From: Hydractinia symbiolongicarpus
Taxonomy: Eukaryota; Cnidaria; Hydrozoa; Anthoathecata; Hydractiniidae
Reading direction: 5' to 3'
DNA length: 64,000 nt
Assembly: GCF_029227915.1 (NCBI RefSeq)
Contig: NC_079884.1
Span: 3,412,001-3,476,000 of the forward strand
Below, piece by piece: positions 1 through 10,556 of the stretch. The position numbers and the translations under genes are program-made. Under the pieces are notes generated by a model. The model had not been told where the DNA came from, searched no databases, and saw only the letters and a program-made list of their open reading frames with translations. The first letter of the stretch is position 1. Every line of letters starts with the position of its first letter.

Positions 1-97
1 AGCAGATCAGTGCCAAATGGACGGCTTAAAGCAGCAATTAACTGAGAATTATGCGTAACTGCTGTCATTTTCTTTGTCAACACTGATAAATTTAAAA

Positions 98-301
98 GAG
101 TCAAATGAAACTTAAAAAGGTTTCTTTTTACGGTGCCTATAGGAACCTCCTTTAGGGAGTCATTAAGAGCAGATTAAAAGAGTCAAAATAAGTGCTCAAA
201 TGACTCTTTTTAAGTTGTCATGATTAATGACTCCTTCTTGTTACTCATTTCGACCTATATTCAAAACGACTCCTTTACAGGAGTCAATTTTTCTATGACT
301 C
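98..301. promoter_or_regulatory. Cluster of TGACTC/GAGTCA hexamers
   Basis: Seven exact copies of TGACTC or its complement GAGTCA lie in 204 bp, starting at 98, 157, 180, 201, 228, 281 and 296, in both orientations and mostly flanked by A/T runs. Chance would give about 0.1 copy. TGACTC is most of an AP-1/GCN4-type bZIP site (TGASTCA), so this could be a regulatory cluster. It could equally be the residue of a decayed simple repeat built on AAAGAGTCAAA. No gene next to it can be named. Confidence 0.35.
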
Positions 302-969
302 TTTTATGTACTCCCCACAGGCACCCCGTCAATGAGTCCGTAAAGGGTTTCAATGAGTAATAGTAGTTCCCGTACGCGTTCATTGCGCAGAAAAAAACAT
401 CAGATATAACATTGGAGTTTTTATTGCCTTGTTAGTTCAGGCTAAAAAATGTACATAAATTTAATAATATATTGGGAACAAAAAATATGAATTATTATCA
501 ATAACGAAAATTATTAATTATCAATAACGAAAAATAAATACTAGGACCAAAAAATATTCAAAATGTATTACAAACACTAACTCAGAGAACCTAAATTCGC
601 ACAAGCAAATTTCAATTACAAAGGCAACACACTGAAGATTTGAGGAAGGACGTTTTTGGGTGACAATTTTTAGAAATGTTTTCCTGTGAATTTTTTTGAA
701 AAGCAGCATAGAGGAATTTCCCCACTATTAAAAATCTAGAGCAGTTCTTAAGATATCAAATTTCAAAAACTTGCATGAGCACCAACTTTTTTGTATACAT
801 TAATTTAAGAATAATTTCAGAGTGAAACTTTTTAAGCAGGTTTTTGTGTGGTATGTATATAAAATATACGAGTAGGATGTCATACTCATTGCTTTTTTGC
901 TAAGACGTTGAAAATACAGGGATCGATAGAACACGAGCACCAGTGTCTACTTTATACGTAACCATTGTA
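302..969. other. No recognised feature
   Basis: AT-rich sequence without a convincing coding region. Short open frames here have no recognisable domain. Confidence 0.5.
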
Positions 970-1600
970 TCATTGGTCGAGAGATCGATTAGCCAGTCTG
1001 GATGGTCTGATGCAGTTGGATCGGACATTTTGTTGATGTCGTTCGCTTTCGGAGGTTGGTTCAAGTTCGATTGGTCTCAGAAAGAGTTCATAGGTTTTGC
1101 ATATTTTGCCGTATGCTTGGCATGAACTACGAGGATGACTTCCAGCACAGAATTTGCATTTCATGATTTCTTGGCCTTTTTGATGATGGATCATCTGCTT
1201 GATATCAGAATTAGCAGTTGATGAAGATGGAGTTGAGTCAGTAAATTTTTGTTTCTTAAACCGATAATGATCATGTTTTAATAAGAAAATCCCGGAGTTG
1301 ATTGAGTTCACACAGTCTTCGCTCAATTTACATAATCTAGTGCAGTATTCGTCAAATTTCTCAAAGTCTTCCTGACGAACAGTGAAGAATGTAAATCTCA
1401 TAAAAGTCAATTTTTTTTCTCGGTTTAAAGTGATCATCAAATTTCTGGAGAATAATGTTCAATTTCATTTCATCTCCTTCATGGAATTCAAAGGTATCGT
1501 AAATTTCTCTGCATTGCTTACCTATGCAGTGAAGAAGGATTGATGATTTGACAATATCTGCAGATTCGGTGGCTTGGAGGAAGATTTGATATGCCTGCAA
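970..1600 (-). pseudogene. Ty3/Gypsy-type gag remnant with zinc knuckle
   Basis: Two overlapping minus-strand frames (1600-1361 and 1440-970) together resemble the gag of Ty3/Gypsy retrotransposons. The upstream part has the helical capsid-like segment, including KLNIILQKFDDHFKPRK. The downstream part continues with FTFFTVRQEDFEKFDEY and then a zinc knuckle, CKFCAGSHPRSSC (CX2CX3HX4C). Gag packages the element RNA in a cytoplasmic particle. A frameshift separates the halves near 1361-1440, and no protease, RT or LTR is visible nearby, so this is a dead fragment. The assignment rests on the knuckle and the capsid-like text, without a search. Confidence 0.6.
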
Positions 1601-1650
1601 AGCTAGGGTCTATTTTGTTTCAAAATGGAGGATAAAAACCGGGAATAAAG

Positions 1651-2058
1651 ATGCCAAAAGTCATCAAGATGAATGTGTTTCATAAAATATTTCGCAGTAT
1701 GTATATTAAAAAGAACTACGAAATGGCTTTTGGTGAAAATGACAGAAAAGTTCCCTACATATATTGGATATCCATAATTTATACAAACTTATTGCACATA
1801 AAGCCAGTCGAAGCAACACATTTTGTCGCCCCTTTAAAAAACCCTAAAACATTGATCGGCATGAGTACCCTGTTAAAGATTAGAAGAGTATATAGTTCAA
1901 AAGACTTCATTTACGTCTTTAGAAACAATTCTTGTGTTTTCTCAGGTTCGTTAAAACGCGTCACCAACGTTTTGTGCGCCAAAACTTCGCTCAAAATTTT
2001 CTTTAAAAACGTAAGCAGCTACAGAAATGGAAAGAAATGGAAAGAAAGAATGTACTAG
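1651..2058 (+). other. Unrecognised 135-codon open frame
   Basis: An ATG-initiated frame of 135 codons, rich in Lys, Phe and Tyr, with no signal peptide or motif I recognise. It overlaps in another frame the start of the recombinase-like remnant that follows. It may be a chance open frame, or diverged sequence of the same element. I assign no function. Confidence 0.12.
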
Positions 2059-2250
2059 TGCTTCGCTGGTCAGGAAATCTGCGGTAAGCAAAGTGTACGA
2101 ACACCAACCAAAGCTTGCTCAAGATTTAGCTAATTTAATGTGCCACTCGGAATTGACCGCCAAACGCCGCTACTTTTTCCAGCAAAAAACAAAAAAGCAG
2201 GAAGTACAAGTGCTGTCCTGAGAGATACTTTACGTCACGAAGGTAATTAA
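2027..2250 (+). pseudogene. Tyrosine-recombinase-like C-terminal fragment
   Basis: About 70 residues resemble the end of a tyrosine recombinase, of the kind carried by Crypton-type transposons and related domesticated genes. The segment RKSAVSKVYEH corresponds to the region following the box II HxxR. The segment LANLMCHSELTAKRRYFF fits the 'LGHS..TA..Y' signature, with the late catalytic His/Trp position and the nucleophilic Tyr. A frameshift near 2215 moves the expected tail (RDTLRHEGN) into the next frame, ending at 2250. The catalytic Arg of box I is not visible upstream. This is an inference from motif spacing. The fragment is too short to be active. Confidence 0.45.
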
Positions 2251-2398
2251 AAGGAGACCGAGACGGATGTAAACATCGTTTTCGCTGTTCATTTTGTTTC
2301 AGAAATTGAAAAAATATTCGTTTTTTAAGGTTTGTTGTGAATGTTTTGAATGTGAGATTTGCTGTTTTTTTTTGTTTTTCTAATCGATTATGCTACTA

Positions 2399-3849
2399 TC
2401 TCTTTAATAATTGCCGTACTTTGTCTGTGCGTCCATGAAAGCCGTGTCCCGTTGCGGAAACACAAAATTTTAAAAAATGTGCACCAATACCAAATGCGAT
2501 ATTTTTTACTGACTTTGTTGTGACCGTCGCGCGTAGTATGCCAATCACGATTCATCAATACTCTGCAGCCGGCAGGCTGCAAAGTCGCTACTTTTGCACT
2601 CAAACAGGCCAGGCACAGAGTGTTGAAAAGTTGCTAGTCACATTCTTTAGCACGCCCGCACACCGGCATAATTCACGTCGGGGACCACAAAGGCCCCGAA
2701 ATTCGTGATTAATGGCCTTGTTGACGTCAGCAACAAAATGCAAACTTTAAGAGTTTCGTATTTACCAAATAACCTAAGATCCGAAGTTCTAAGTCCACTC
2801 TGAACATTATGCATGAATGTAATATAGAATGAGCCTACGCATTTACTTGTGGTGGCGAACTTAGAAATTCGTTGTCTTGTCCCAGCATATTGTGACCACG
2901 ATTGTAGCTAGCTAGAGCCTTACTTACTACTATTCTGTATGGTATAAGAGCTTTTTATTTTTGATGTTGAGAATGCAGCCATTTAGCTAGCTCCTATCTT
3001 TGGCTAAAAAACGAGAGCATAAAAATGCGGTTTGGTTCAACAAAATTATTTAGCAATAATACTTATGCTAAATGCTGTTAGCTTTTTCTGAAACATTTTT
3101 CTGCAAACAAAATAACTGAGCAATTGTTTTTTAGCTAGACGGGTAACGACAGGCTGTTTCCTGTGCTTTCATTCGAACCGAAGTTGCAATGAATTTTTTT
3201 ATGGAAAAGGGTACTACGCCTATACGCCTGTTCAACTCTGTTTAACTATACTAAGCGGTTAGTGTAGTGTTAACAACAGACTGTTGTTTTGTAAAAGGCT
3301 GTTATGCCTTTGCGCATGTGCATCACGGTTTACCTGTACTAAGGGATAAGCCCACTAACAATTAGGTTTTGAACTTTCTCAGGAATCACACCTGTACGGA
3401 TGAACAACACTGTTTACCTGAACTAACCGCTGAAGTCTGTGTTAGCAAGGGACTGTTTCTCGTGTTTTATTAAAAAAAGCTTTTTTAAAAAGGGTATTAT
3501 TTCCTATACGCCTGTGCAACACTGTTTAACTGTACTAAGCAATCAGCCCAGTGTCACGAATAATTTATAAATTTTGACAAAATTTTATTCCGCAAAATAA
3601 AATAATATTGACCGATTGATTTTGCTATGACGGAGTAACAACGGTTTGTAAACTCTGTTTTTATTTCAGCTATCGTTGTGGAAAATTTTTTTTGATTTCC
3701 GACATACTGTATACCTGTACTAAGGCATTCCGCCTGATTGTTTGACACAGTTTATGGCTGTTATTAGGTGCTCCACAGAGTGTTCAACGCCGTTTCAAAT
3801 CTTTACTTATAGCTTAACCCAGCGGTTCGACGCCGGGTGTCCCGGCTAG
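2399..3849 (+). mobile_element. Non-autonomous Helitron, family 2, copy F
   Basis: The element starts with TC (TCTCTTTAATAAT) after a host A and ends with CTAG before a host T, the A|T insertion rule of canonical Helitrons. A 6-bp hairpin GCCGGG-TGT-CCCGGC (3832-3846) overlaps the terminal CTAG. Its sequence matches, in reverse orientation, the element at 36320-38117 over most of its length, which defines both ends. No Rep/helicase gene is present, so it would depend on an autonomous relative. The interior carries repeated blocks around 3240, 3330, 3415, 3525 and 3715 sharing a core close to CTGTTTAACTGTACTAAGC. Apparent coding frames inside are not conserved. Confidence 0.72.
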
Positions 3850-4699
3850 TTATACTACTACTAGCTTTATGCCCATGGGAGGATCCACATTCTCATTCAT
3901 TCCATGTAACGGACACACATACATCAAAAAGTAAACGAAACAAAAGTGCGGATTTTGCAATTTGACTTATTCAATGATCCTGTTCCACAAAAGTAAAAAT
4001 GTCCAACAACTGCAGTAAGTGACACTCTCCAAATATTTTAAAATTACTTGAACTGGCAATGCGAAAAAGTAAATCAAAATATATTTCTGATAATGCGCAC
4101 GCCTAGATCAAAAGTCACAGCGCTTTTTACGACTCGGCGCAAAATGCAGTTGTATAGAAACCAGCCGTAAGTCGTACAAAAGAGGTTATTACAAAATTGC
4201 CATAAAACCCAGTTTGTAAAAAATACCAAAGTCAGCTATTTAGTCTATTGCATACAGTAATCCTCGCAAAGTTTTACGCAAAATGTAAAAAAAAATTACA
4301 TTTAACGACTATTGGCCATTACTCGAAACTGGCCCTAAAAATCTCTATGAAACCCTTATAATGGGGAAAATATAATAACTCCTGTTAGAATTATCCTTAG
4401 AACTTGAACCTTGCAACACAACTTTGTTTCATCAAGAAGAATCAGTTTGAATAATTTGGACACGTGACTAATCCGATTTACCGATTTTGTCGGATTTTAC
4501 CCGAATATCAGAAAAAACAGGTTTTCGGGCAATTTTTGGCAATTTTTTATCCGATCCATGTAAAAACCGAAAGATATGTTAAATAACTTTTATTTAGCTT
4601 TCAGAAACTTCAAACAGAATGTAAAAATTCGCTCTAGAACAAAAGTAATTATATTTTAAGCAGATAGTGGCATTTTCAAGCTTCTGATGACGTCACAAA
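3850..4699. other. No recognised feature
   Basis: AT-rich sequence after the Helitron. It may include the body of the piggyBac-like non-autonomous element whose end lies at 4869, but no opposite TTAACCC end was found. Confidence 0.4.
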
Positions 4700-4873
4700 A
4701 AATGTGCTGACGCAAGCAAAAAATTTTTGCCGCCATTTTGTTCTTTTTATGACGTACTATAAGTTTGCCAAGTTTGATTCAATTTGAACAATCCTATGAT
4801 AAGTTATTGAGGGGGGCGGATTCCGCCCCCGGGTCATAGTATGTTCGAAAAACCCCGGACCGAATAGGGTTAA
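4700..4873. mobile_element. piggyBac-like terminal fragment (GGG|TTAA end)
   Basis: The segment ends GAATAGGG followed by TTAA (4870-4873), the target of piggyBac-type transposons, whose ends begin with CCC/GGG. The same GAATAGGG|TTAA end occurs at 21419-21430, next to a piggyBac-like transposase remnant. Just inside lies a perfect 9-bp GC palindrome with a 1-nt centre (4812-4830), very unlike the AT-rich surroundings. No left end was found, so this may be a truncated MITE-like copy. Confidence 0.45.
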
Positions 4874-6543
4874 CATGGCCTGAAAACATATAGCTTTCGG
4901 AATAAAATAAAGCTTTCTTTATCTTGCCATAGCTAATAGCAAGTTCTGTTACGTGTAACGGACGCATGTTTTCGCTTGGGACGAGTCTGGAAGTTTATTT
5001 TACTTGATTTGCAATGAGCAAGTAAACTTTATGATTATTTTCTATAAATTATGCTGGTATGAAGACGGTTCAGAAATACTAGCTTTTTGACTTATAACTA
5101 TACTATTATTATTAACAATACTACAATTTATGCAATACTTTAAGTGGATCAAAATCAACTGAAAGTATCACATTTGTTACGAAAATAATACTACTCTATA
5201 CTTGTTTTGATCTGTTTGCAAGAAAATTCGTCGTTAAAGTGGTATAATATTAGCTAGAGAAGAAGCTTCGGCCAGTCTTTATCTTGTGTTCCGGATGTAA
5301 ATAAATTTCTTCACAGGAGAGCTTGTGATGTCAACTCACAGATAATTGTGCTGACTCAGGCGCTACACAAGCGTTTGTTGTATTTCCTGTTTTTGTTTTC
5401 TTACATCCCTGTTTTGACTTCAGGTACTGAAGATTGGCTTGCAACAGGCACTGAAGACAAGTAATAAGAGATGTGGGTTTTCCACAGTTTTAAAAAAGTG
5501 TGGAAAAGTTTAGAAATCGTAAAAGAATGCTCACATAGACAGATTTTTTGTTGATTACAGTTTGGCTTGGCAAGTGCTTTTTTTTAAGAAGGTAAGTAAA
5601 ATTCTTTGTTCTCGCGTACATGACACGAAAAGAACTAAATGTAAAGTATTATAAAATTGGAAGAAGAAACCACAACAGGTACGCATTTCATCCTCGATAT
5701 CAAAACAACGCTACATGCTTTGTGACGGAGGTAGGAAATAGCGTTGAGCAAAATAGAAGCCTTCTTGGCGAGGAATTATGGAAAGTGGGACGTTTAAGCT
5801 GAACAAGAAAAACCTCGCGGTTTTAATACTTTTTCCTCGCTAATCATAAATGCTTCCATTATAAGAACAGAAGGTTTGAGCATTAAATCAAGTAAATGCA
5901 TACTTAGAAGACAGTGTCGTTATCTGTATAACAAGTCACTTTCTTTGATAACTTTAACGTTTTTTGGTGTGATTTCTTTACCGAACTACAGGACCACAAT
6001 GTATAAACCCTGACATTTAAATCTTTTGTGAGTTGATATCGTGTGCTGATTCTGCCAAGTTGGATTCTTCGAGAGAAAAGTCTGATCTAAAATCTAAAAA
6101 GAGCCATCCGCTTCGCGCTTTAAAGCATAACTTAAAATTGTCGCTTTGTTCTATTTTGTGAGAAGAAAGCTCCGTTCAATATCACATATGTTAAGTCGAT
6201 ACTATAAAAAAATGCTTTTGTTGTAAAAGCATTTGAAACATTTTTTCTTCGACATCTCGAAAATTTGTTAAAAACTCACGAAAGTGTAAAACCTTTACAT
6301 TACAGAGTCGATTTTTCATTGAATATAACATTTCTTTCTAGCTCCAAACTCAGCCAGCAGTCACAGGGAAATATGCCAGAATGTTATATTGCATAGCTAC
6401 TTGCTGAACACAAAAGAAACTTTGGCGAAACGCAAAACTAACGCATATTTAGACCGAGTTTGAATGAATTAAAAAAAAAACATTACACCGCTTTTTCGTA
6501 CCATTGTTCCAATTGAGATTGTTCATTTTATGTGGTCGCACAA
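4874..6543. other. No recognised feature
   Basis: No recognisable gene. A 60-codon open frame at 5620-5802 has no motif I know. About 150 bp near 6330-6480 resemble 11110-11260 on the other side of the BEL/Pao element (both include AGACCGARTTTGAATGAAT), which suggests a diverged repeat. Confidence 0.4.
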
Positions 6544-6633
6544 TGTAAGAATTACGCAAGAACTAAGAACACGTTCCACAACTGACCACACGTTCGGAAC
6601 ACATATATACACAATACTAAAGATCATGTCTCA
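6544..6633 (-). repeat. BEL/Pao 3' LTR
   Basis: 90 bp that align end to end with 10437-10556, from TGTAAGAATTACG to GATCATGTCTCA (plus-strand view). Relative to the other LTR it lacks about 30 bp, including the segment holding a minus-strand AATAAA. Confidence 0.7.
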
Positions 6634-6639
6634 AAACTT

Positions 6640-7411
6640 TCGGGCGGTTTACTACTATAAGGTCATCTTCATCTATAAATACAATCTGTATGTCGTCAGA
6701 ATTCTCTTCTTCGCGTATTCGTATTCCTTCATTTGACAGTTCAACGGAAAAAAGTTTGTTTACCGGTCTGTTTACAGATCGTACAGCTGGTACGTTATTG
6801 TCTTTGCCGGTTAATAATGAAATTACTTTTCCAAGTTTCGACGATTATTTAGTTTTACTGACTGAATCAGCCTGTCGAAAAACCCACCATGCCAGGGGGT
6901 GGCTTCGACGGTAAAAGTCCAGTGGGTGCCATGTGCACTAGCAAATTCTTGAGTCTGAGTACTAATAAAGTTTGATTGTCCGAATTAATTAGAGCAGGTG
7001 CACCTTTTCTACTAAAAAATCTTCGTAAGACATTAACGCATGTATCACCAGAATAATCAGTGGCCATGTCCAAATAAATAGAACGAGAACTTCCTGTAAA
7101 AGTCGACATCGATAACAATTTACGTAAATGATTGCAAACAATTGGGATCCAATATTCACGTCTAATTTCAATCAGTGTATCTTTCGGGCCATTATGTCCT
7201 GCTGTAACATGAGCATCCCATATTATCAAGTTTGTAATAATACTATCCTTGGATAAAAAATGGGATACTTCGTAGAATGGGGCAAAGGTGCAAATTCCAA
7301 ACGACCGTTGCAATATAAAACATCGTTGTCGTCTTGAAATACGTTTAACTCCTTGCAAAGTCTTTCCAACTTGCGATCATCTACCAAAATTTTTGTGCAT
7401 GTTGTAACCAT
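6640..7411 (-). pseudogene. BEL/Pao integrase region, broken
   Basis: The minus-strand reading shows the zinc-binding HHCC start (HVTAGHNG...REYW), then the catalytic core with YLDMATDYS and the second Asp in LINSDN. It continues out of frame into the typical TPWHGGF segment after the core (near 6880-6900) and an integrase C-terminal region reading GKVISLLTGKDN (around 6800). The third acidic residue, the stretch after LINSDN and the frame are disrupted, so no functional integrase is encoded. Integrase inserts the element cDNA into the genome. Confidence 0.75.
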
Positions 7412-8380
7412 AACAACTTAGCAAAACTAAGCTCGTTTACATCTAAGATCAATTCTTCGGACCATTGCCTCTTATTAGTAAGTACATTATTCATGCTTTT
7501 TTCTTTCTTCTTAGCAATTTTACTTCTCAAGTTACCAACAAATCGCATCAGCCAAGCGGTGACGCGAACTAACTTTTTAAAACTCATAAATTTAACTGGG
7601 TCTATGATCACGCTTAAAATCAATTCCGCAGAATCAATTTTCTTCTCTTGATTATCAAAATTATCTCCAACATGTAACTGAGGCCACTCCGTTTCTTTTA
7701 AACTAAAAAACGCTGGACCACAAAACCACATATTACTGCCAACAAGTTGCAGGGGGCACATCTCTCTAGATTTGATATCAGCAGGATTTTCTGCTGATGG
7801 TATAAGTTTCCATGAACTTAATTTTAAGCTAAGTCTTATTTCCTTCACTCTGTTTTGTACAAAAGGTTGAAATAGCTACTTTCTTAGCGTTAACAATCCA
7901 AGAGTATGCAATACTGGAACCAATCCAGGCAAAAACATTGTTAATAGTATAAACTTTGTCAAACACATGAACCAACTGTTTTAATAATCTGGACAATATT
8001 AATGCTTCCATCAGTTCTAACATGGGCATTGTTTGCGATTTTAAAGAAGAAACACGTGACTTACTAGTAACAAGAACAGTTTTTATTTTTCCAGAGCGTG
8101 TTTCGAAACGTAGATAAACAACACAACCATATGCTGAGTTTGAAGCGTCGCTGAAGCCATGTAATTGAACACTACAAATTGGATCTAAAACGTTGTCTTG
8201 GTGACAATAATGTCTATTAAAGTGAATGATATTAACTTTGTCCAATTCAAAAATTAAAATTAAACTCGCCTTACATTGGGCATAAAATTCAAATGCTTCG
8301 TTAATATTGCGAGAACCGCTGTTTAAATTATCCAGGTAAAGATGCGAGAAATTTTTCCACAAATTTCTGGTCTGCATCAA
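7381..8380 (-). pseudogene. BEL/Pao RNase H and connection region
   Basis: The minus-strand frame 8380-7829 contains GFSDASNSAYGCVVYLR and SQTMPMLELMEALILSRL, a hallmark block of the Pao RNase H-like domain (first Asp in FSDAS, Glu in LEL). The frame 7848-7381 continues with the tether-like segment NPADIKSRE and WFCGPAFF, which precedes integrase in these polyproteins. A frameshift near 7830-7850 separates the two. RNase H would degrade the RNA strand of the cDNA hybrid. Confidence 0.78.
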
Positions 8381-8459
8381 GATATGTATTTATATGTTTC
8401 TGCAATACAGCGGAGAGAATGAAGGGTGATGATGTAACACCGAAAAGAATACGACTTAG

Positions 8460-9453
8460 TCTGTACTCGACTAACTTATTTTCTTTAAAATTTTCAAAAT
8501 TTATTTGTTCAATGTTTTCGTACCCAAGAAAACCAACGTAATCACGGTGACCTTCGTGTATGGAAATGGGAAGAAACGCTTTCTCTATTTCCGCTATAAA
8601 TGCGATTATATTATATTATTATATTATTATATATTATATTATAAAATGTCAAACAGGGGCGTGGTAAGTGATGGTCCGAAATCCATGCATTCATTTAACG
8701 ACGGCCCATTTCTCTTTGCGCTAGCATCAAAAACAATGAGCGTTTTACTAGTAAGCTTATCTTCGCGTATGATTGGCCGATGTGGTAAATAGTGGGTGGA
8801 GCCTACTTTGTAATTCACTGCCGAAACTTCAATAATGCCGTTGGCTAATTGATTTTTAATCATTGCATCATAATCTTTTAAAAGTTTTTCATTCTTTTCA
8901 AATTTTTTACTCAAACGTTTTAATCTTTCTTATGCTAAACAATAGTTGTCTTCTAGTATTTCATGATCTTCAAAAAAGTTAATTCCTAGTGTTTTTAGGT
9001 CCCAAAAACCTGTTACAGCACATTCTAAGGATTTCTGTTCACTCACAAATTCAATTTGAATTTTCAAAACGTGCGTGATTACAACATTAACACTATTTTG
9101 TTCAAACAACTTAGTGCCCGGTACAGGCCCGTTTAAAATATAACCCAATTTTGAGGATATGGCGGTAACACCTCCATGTTTAGATTGCTTCATATGGTTA
9201 TTCATAAATTTCCACTATCGAATAGCAAACGAAATTTTGCTACATATTTTTCATCAGAAAAAGACACAGTGGTTTTAGCAGTTTGCAAAAGAACAGGGTT
9301 TACTGTTTTGTTTTCACCTTCTGCTACATTTGTGCTGACATCATTGTCATCATCATTGGATTCGATGTCTTTGTCAGATTCCCTATCACGAAGCTTGGAA
9401 CAAATAGCTGCGTGGTGAAATGAAAAACACTTCCATTTTGCTGTACAATTCAA
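8460..9453 (-). pseudogene. BEL/Pao protease and reverse transcriptase region
   Basis: In minus-strand order there is a Cys/His knuckle ending in FHHAAIC (about 9420), an aspartic-protease-like LLFDSG (DSG, about 9210), a segment reading KLGYILNGPVPG and FWDLKTLGI, and RT text including THYLPHRPIIRED and TLIVFDASAKRNGPSLN (8639-8914). Frames shift around 9205 and 8920, and an AT-rich microsatellite replaces part of RT downstream. The catalytic YxDD block could not be read in any frame. The region is recognisable but broken. Confidence 0.75.
8600..8645. repeat. AT-rich microsatellite inside BEL/Pao RT
   Basis: An imperfect run of ATT/AT units (ttatattatattattatatt...) lies in the middle of the RT-coding region, where coding sequence would be expected. 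It probably expanded after the element died. Confidence 0.8.
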
Positions 9454-10374
9454 TCATAGAAAAACGTGCAGACACTTTTGTAACCACTGAACAATTTTGA
9501 GGTTTGTGGCCAGGATTTTGACGGACATTTTCGATTGGTTTTTCCAGGCAATATTTTACCGTTTACGTAAAGTGATGTTCCAGAAAATTCATAGTTGCTT
9601 TCACTATTTTCACACGCGGTAAAATTAACCTTTTCTTTTGCCTCAAGTTCCTGTTTAAAGGTTTCTAAAATTTCCCAGACTTCTTTGCCAATTATACGGC
9701 TTAAAAGAATCTTTAAATCTTCCGGTATTTTACTCATTAAAATTGGAATTAACATCAACGCGTAACTTTTTGGGTCATGTCCCAAAGCATTTAAACATCT
9801 CACCTGGCTATCCACTTGATCACAAAGTTTCTTCAATCCTTTTACATCGGTAATGTTGAAAACTGCATCCAGACTCAGCAACTTGTTCATGTGAGTCGAT
9901 ACTAAAACTTGTGGATCGCCATATCTTTCTTTCAGCATTTTCAAGCAGAATCGTTAGAAAGTAGTAAATATTTTTATTTCAATTTTAGGAAGTTTCAAAG
10001 TATTTTCACGAGAATCAAATTTTAATGAAGATATCACAACGTCAGAATTTACTTCTAAACGCTTATCTTCAGATTGATTTTTCAAAAAACACACAAGCTT
10101 TTTTAAATCTTGGCGAATAATTTGTTCATTTTTATCACATTCTTCGAAATGATTATCTAATGCTAGATCGTCATTAATTCCCTCTGTGATCTGCTCATTT
10201 AAACTACACAGTTTTTTTAAATTTCTCATTTATCATATCCATGGAAGTAAGTAAAACCACATGTTTATCTTCCGTATAATTTTCATACACAACTTCAACC
10301 TCTTCCTTAAATAACTTGAATATAGATTTTAATAATACATCACGAATTCTAATTTTCCTCTTTAACGTAGCCAT
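9450..10374 (-). pseudogene. BEL/Pao gag, frameshifted
   Basis: Reading starts at an ATG at 10374 (MATLKRKIRIRDV), about 45 bp inside the primer-binding site. After about 50 codons an A-run near 10215 shifts the frame into the Lys/Glu-rich, probably coiled-coil section 10229-9954. The section 9944-9450 matches the conserved Pao gag block: LKERYGDPQVLVSTHMNKLL and later EVWEILETFKQELEAKEK. Another frame break lies near 9950. The protein would form the particle core. Its position between the primer site and the DSG protease fits the family. Confidence 0.75.
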
Positions 10375-10418
10375 CACGTAGACTACTGTATAAAATTATA
10401 TTAATAAAAAAGCAACTG

Positions 10419-10436
10419 ATCCGGCTCGGTGGACCA
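10419..10436 (-). promoter_or_regulatory. BEL/Pao primer-binding site (tRNA-Tyr-like)
   Basis: The plus strand reads ATCCGGCTCGGTGGACCA directly inside the 5' LTR. This looks like the last 18 nt of a tRNA with its CCA end. It resembles the 3' end of eukaryotic tRNA-Tyr (AATCCGGCTCGAAGGACCA) apart from two acceptor-stem bases. On the element strand it begins TGG immediately after the LTR terminal CA. Tyr is an inference from recall of the tRNA sequence. Confidence 0.7.
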
Positions 10437-10556
10437 TGTAAGAATTACGTACGAACTAAGAACACGTGCTAACTCAATATACTTTATTTTAAAAACACAA
10501 CTGACCGAACACACGTTCGGAACACATATATATACAAAACTAAAGATCATGTCACA
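10437..10556 (-). repeat. BEL/Pao 5' LTR
   Basis: 120 bp. On the element strand it begins TGTGACATGATC and ends CTTACA. It contains a TATA-like TATATATATG and an AATAAA in the part missing from the other LTR. The LTR is short for the class. Confidence 0.7.

Larger units (their letters stand above)
6544..10556 (-). mobile_element. BEL/Pao LTR retrotransposon, degenerate
   Basis: A roughly 4-kb element read on the minus strand. It has a 5' LTR at 10437-10556, a primer-binding site, gag, protease, RT, RNase H and integrase in the BEL/Pao order, and a 3' LTR at 6544-6633. All domains are recognisable, but the frame breaks at several places and an AT microsatellite interrupts RT. It is dead as it stands. 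No clear target-site duplication is visible outside the LTRs. BEL/Pao elements replicate through a cytoplasmic RNA/cDNA intermediate and integrate with a DDE integrase. Confidence 0.85.

Noticed and set aside
6690-6914. A plus-strand 74-codon frame as a gene.
   Set aside because: It lies opposite the integrase C-terminal coding region of the BEL/Pao element, which explains its openness.
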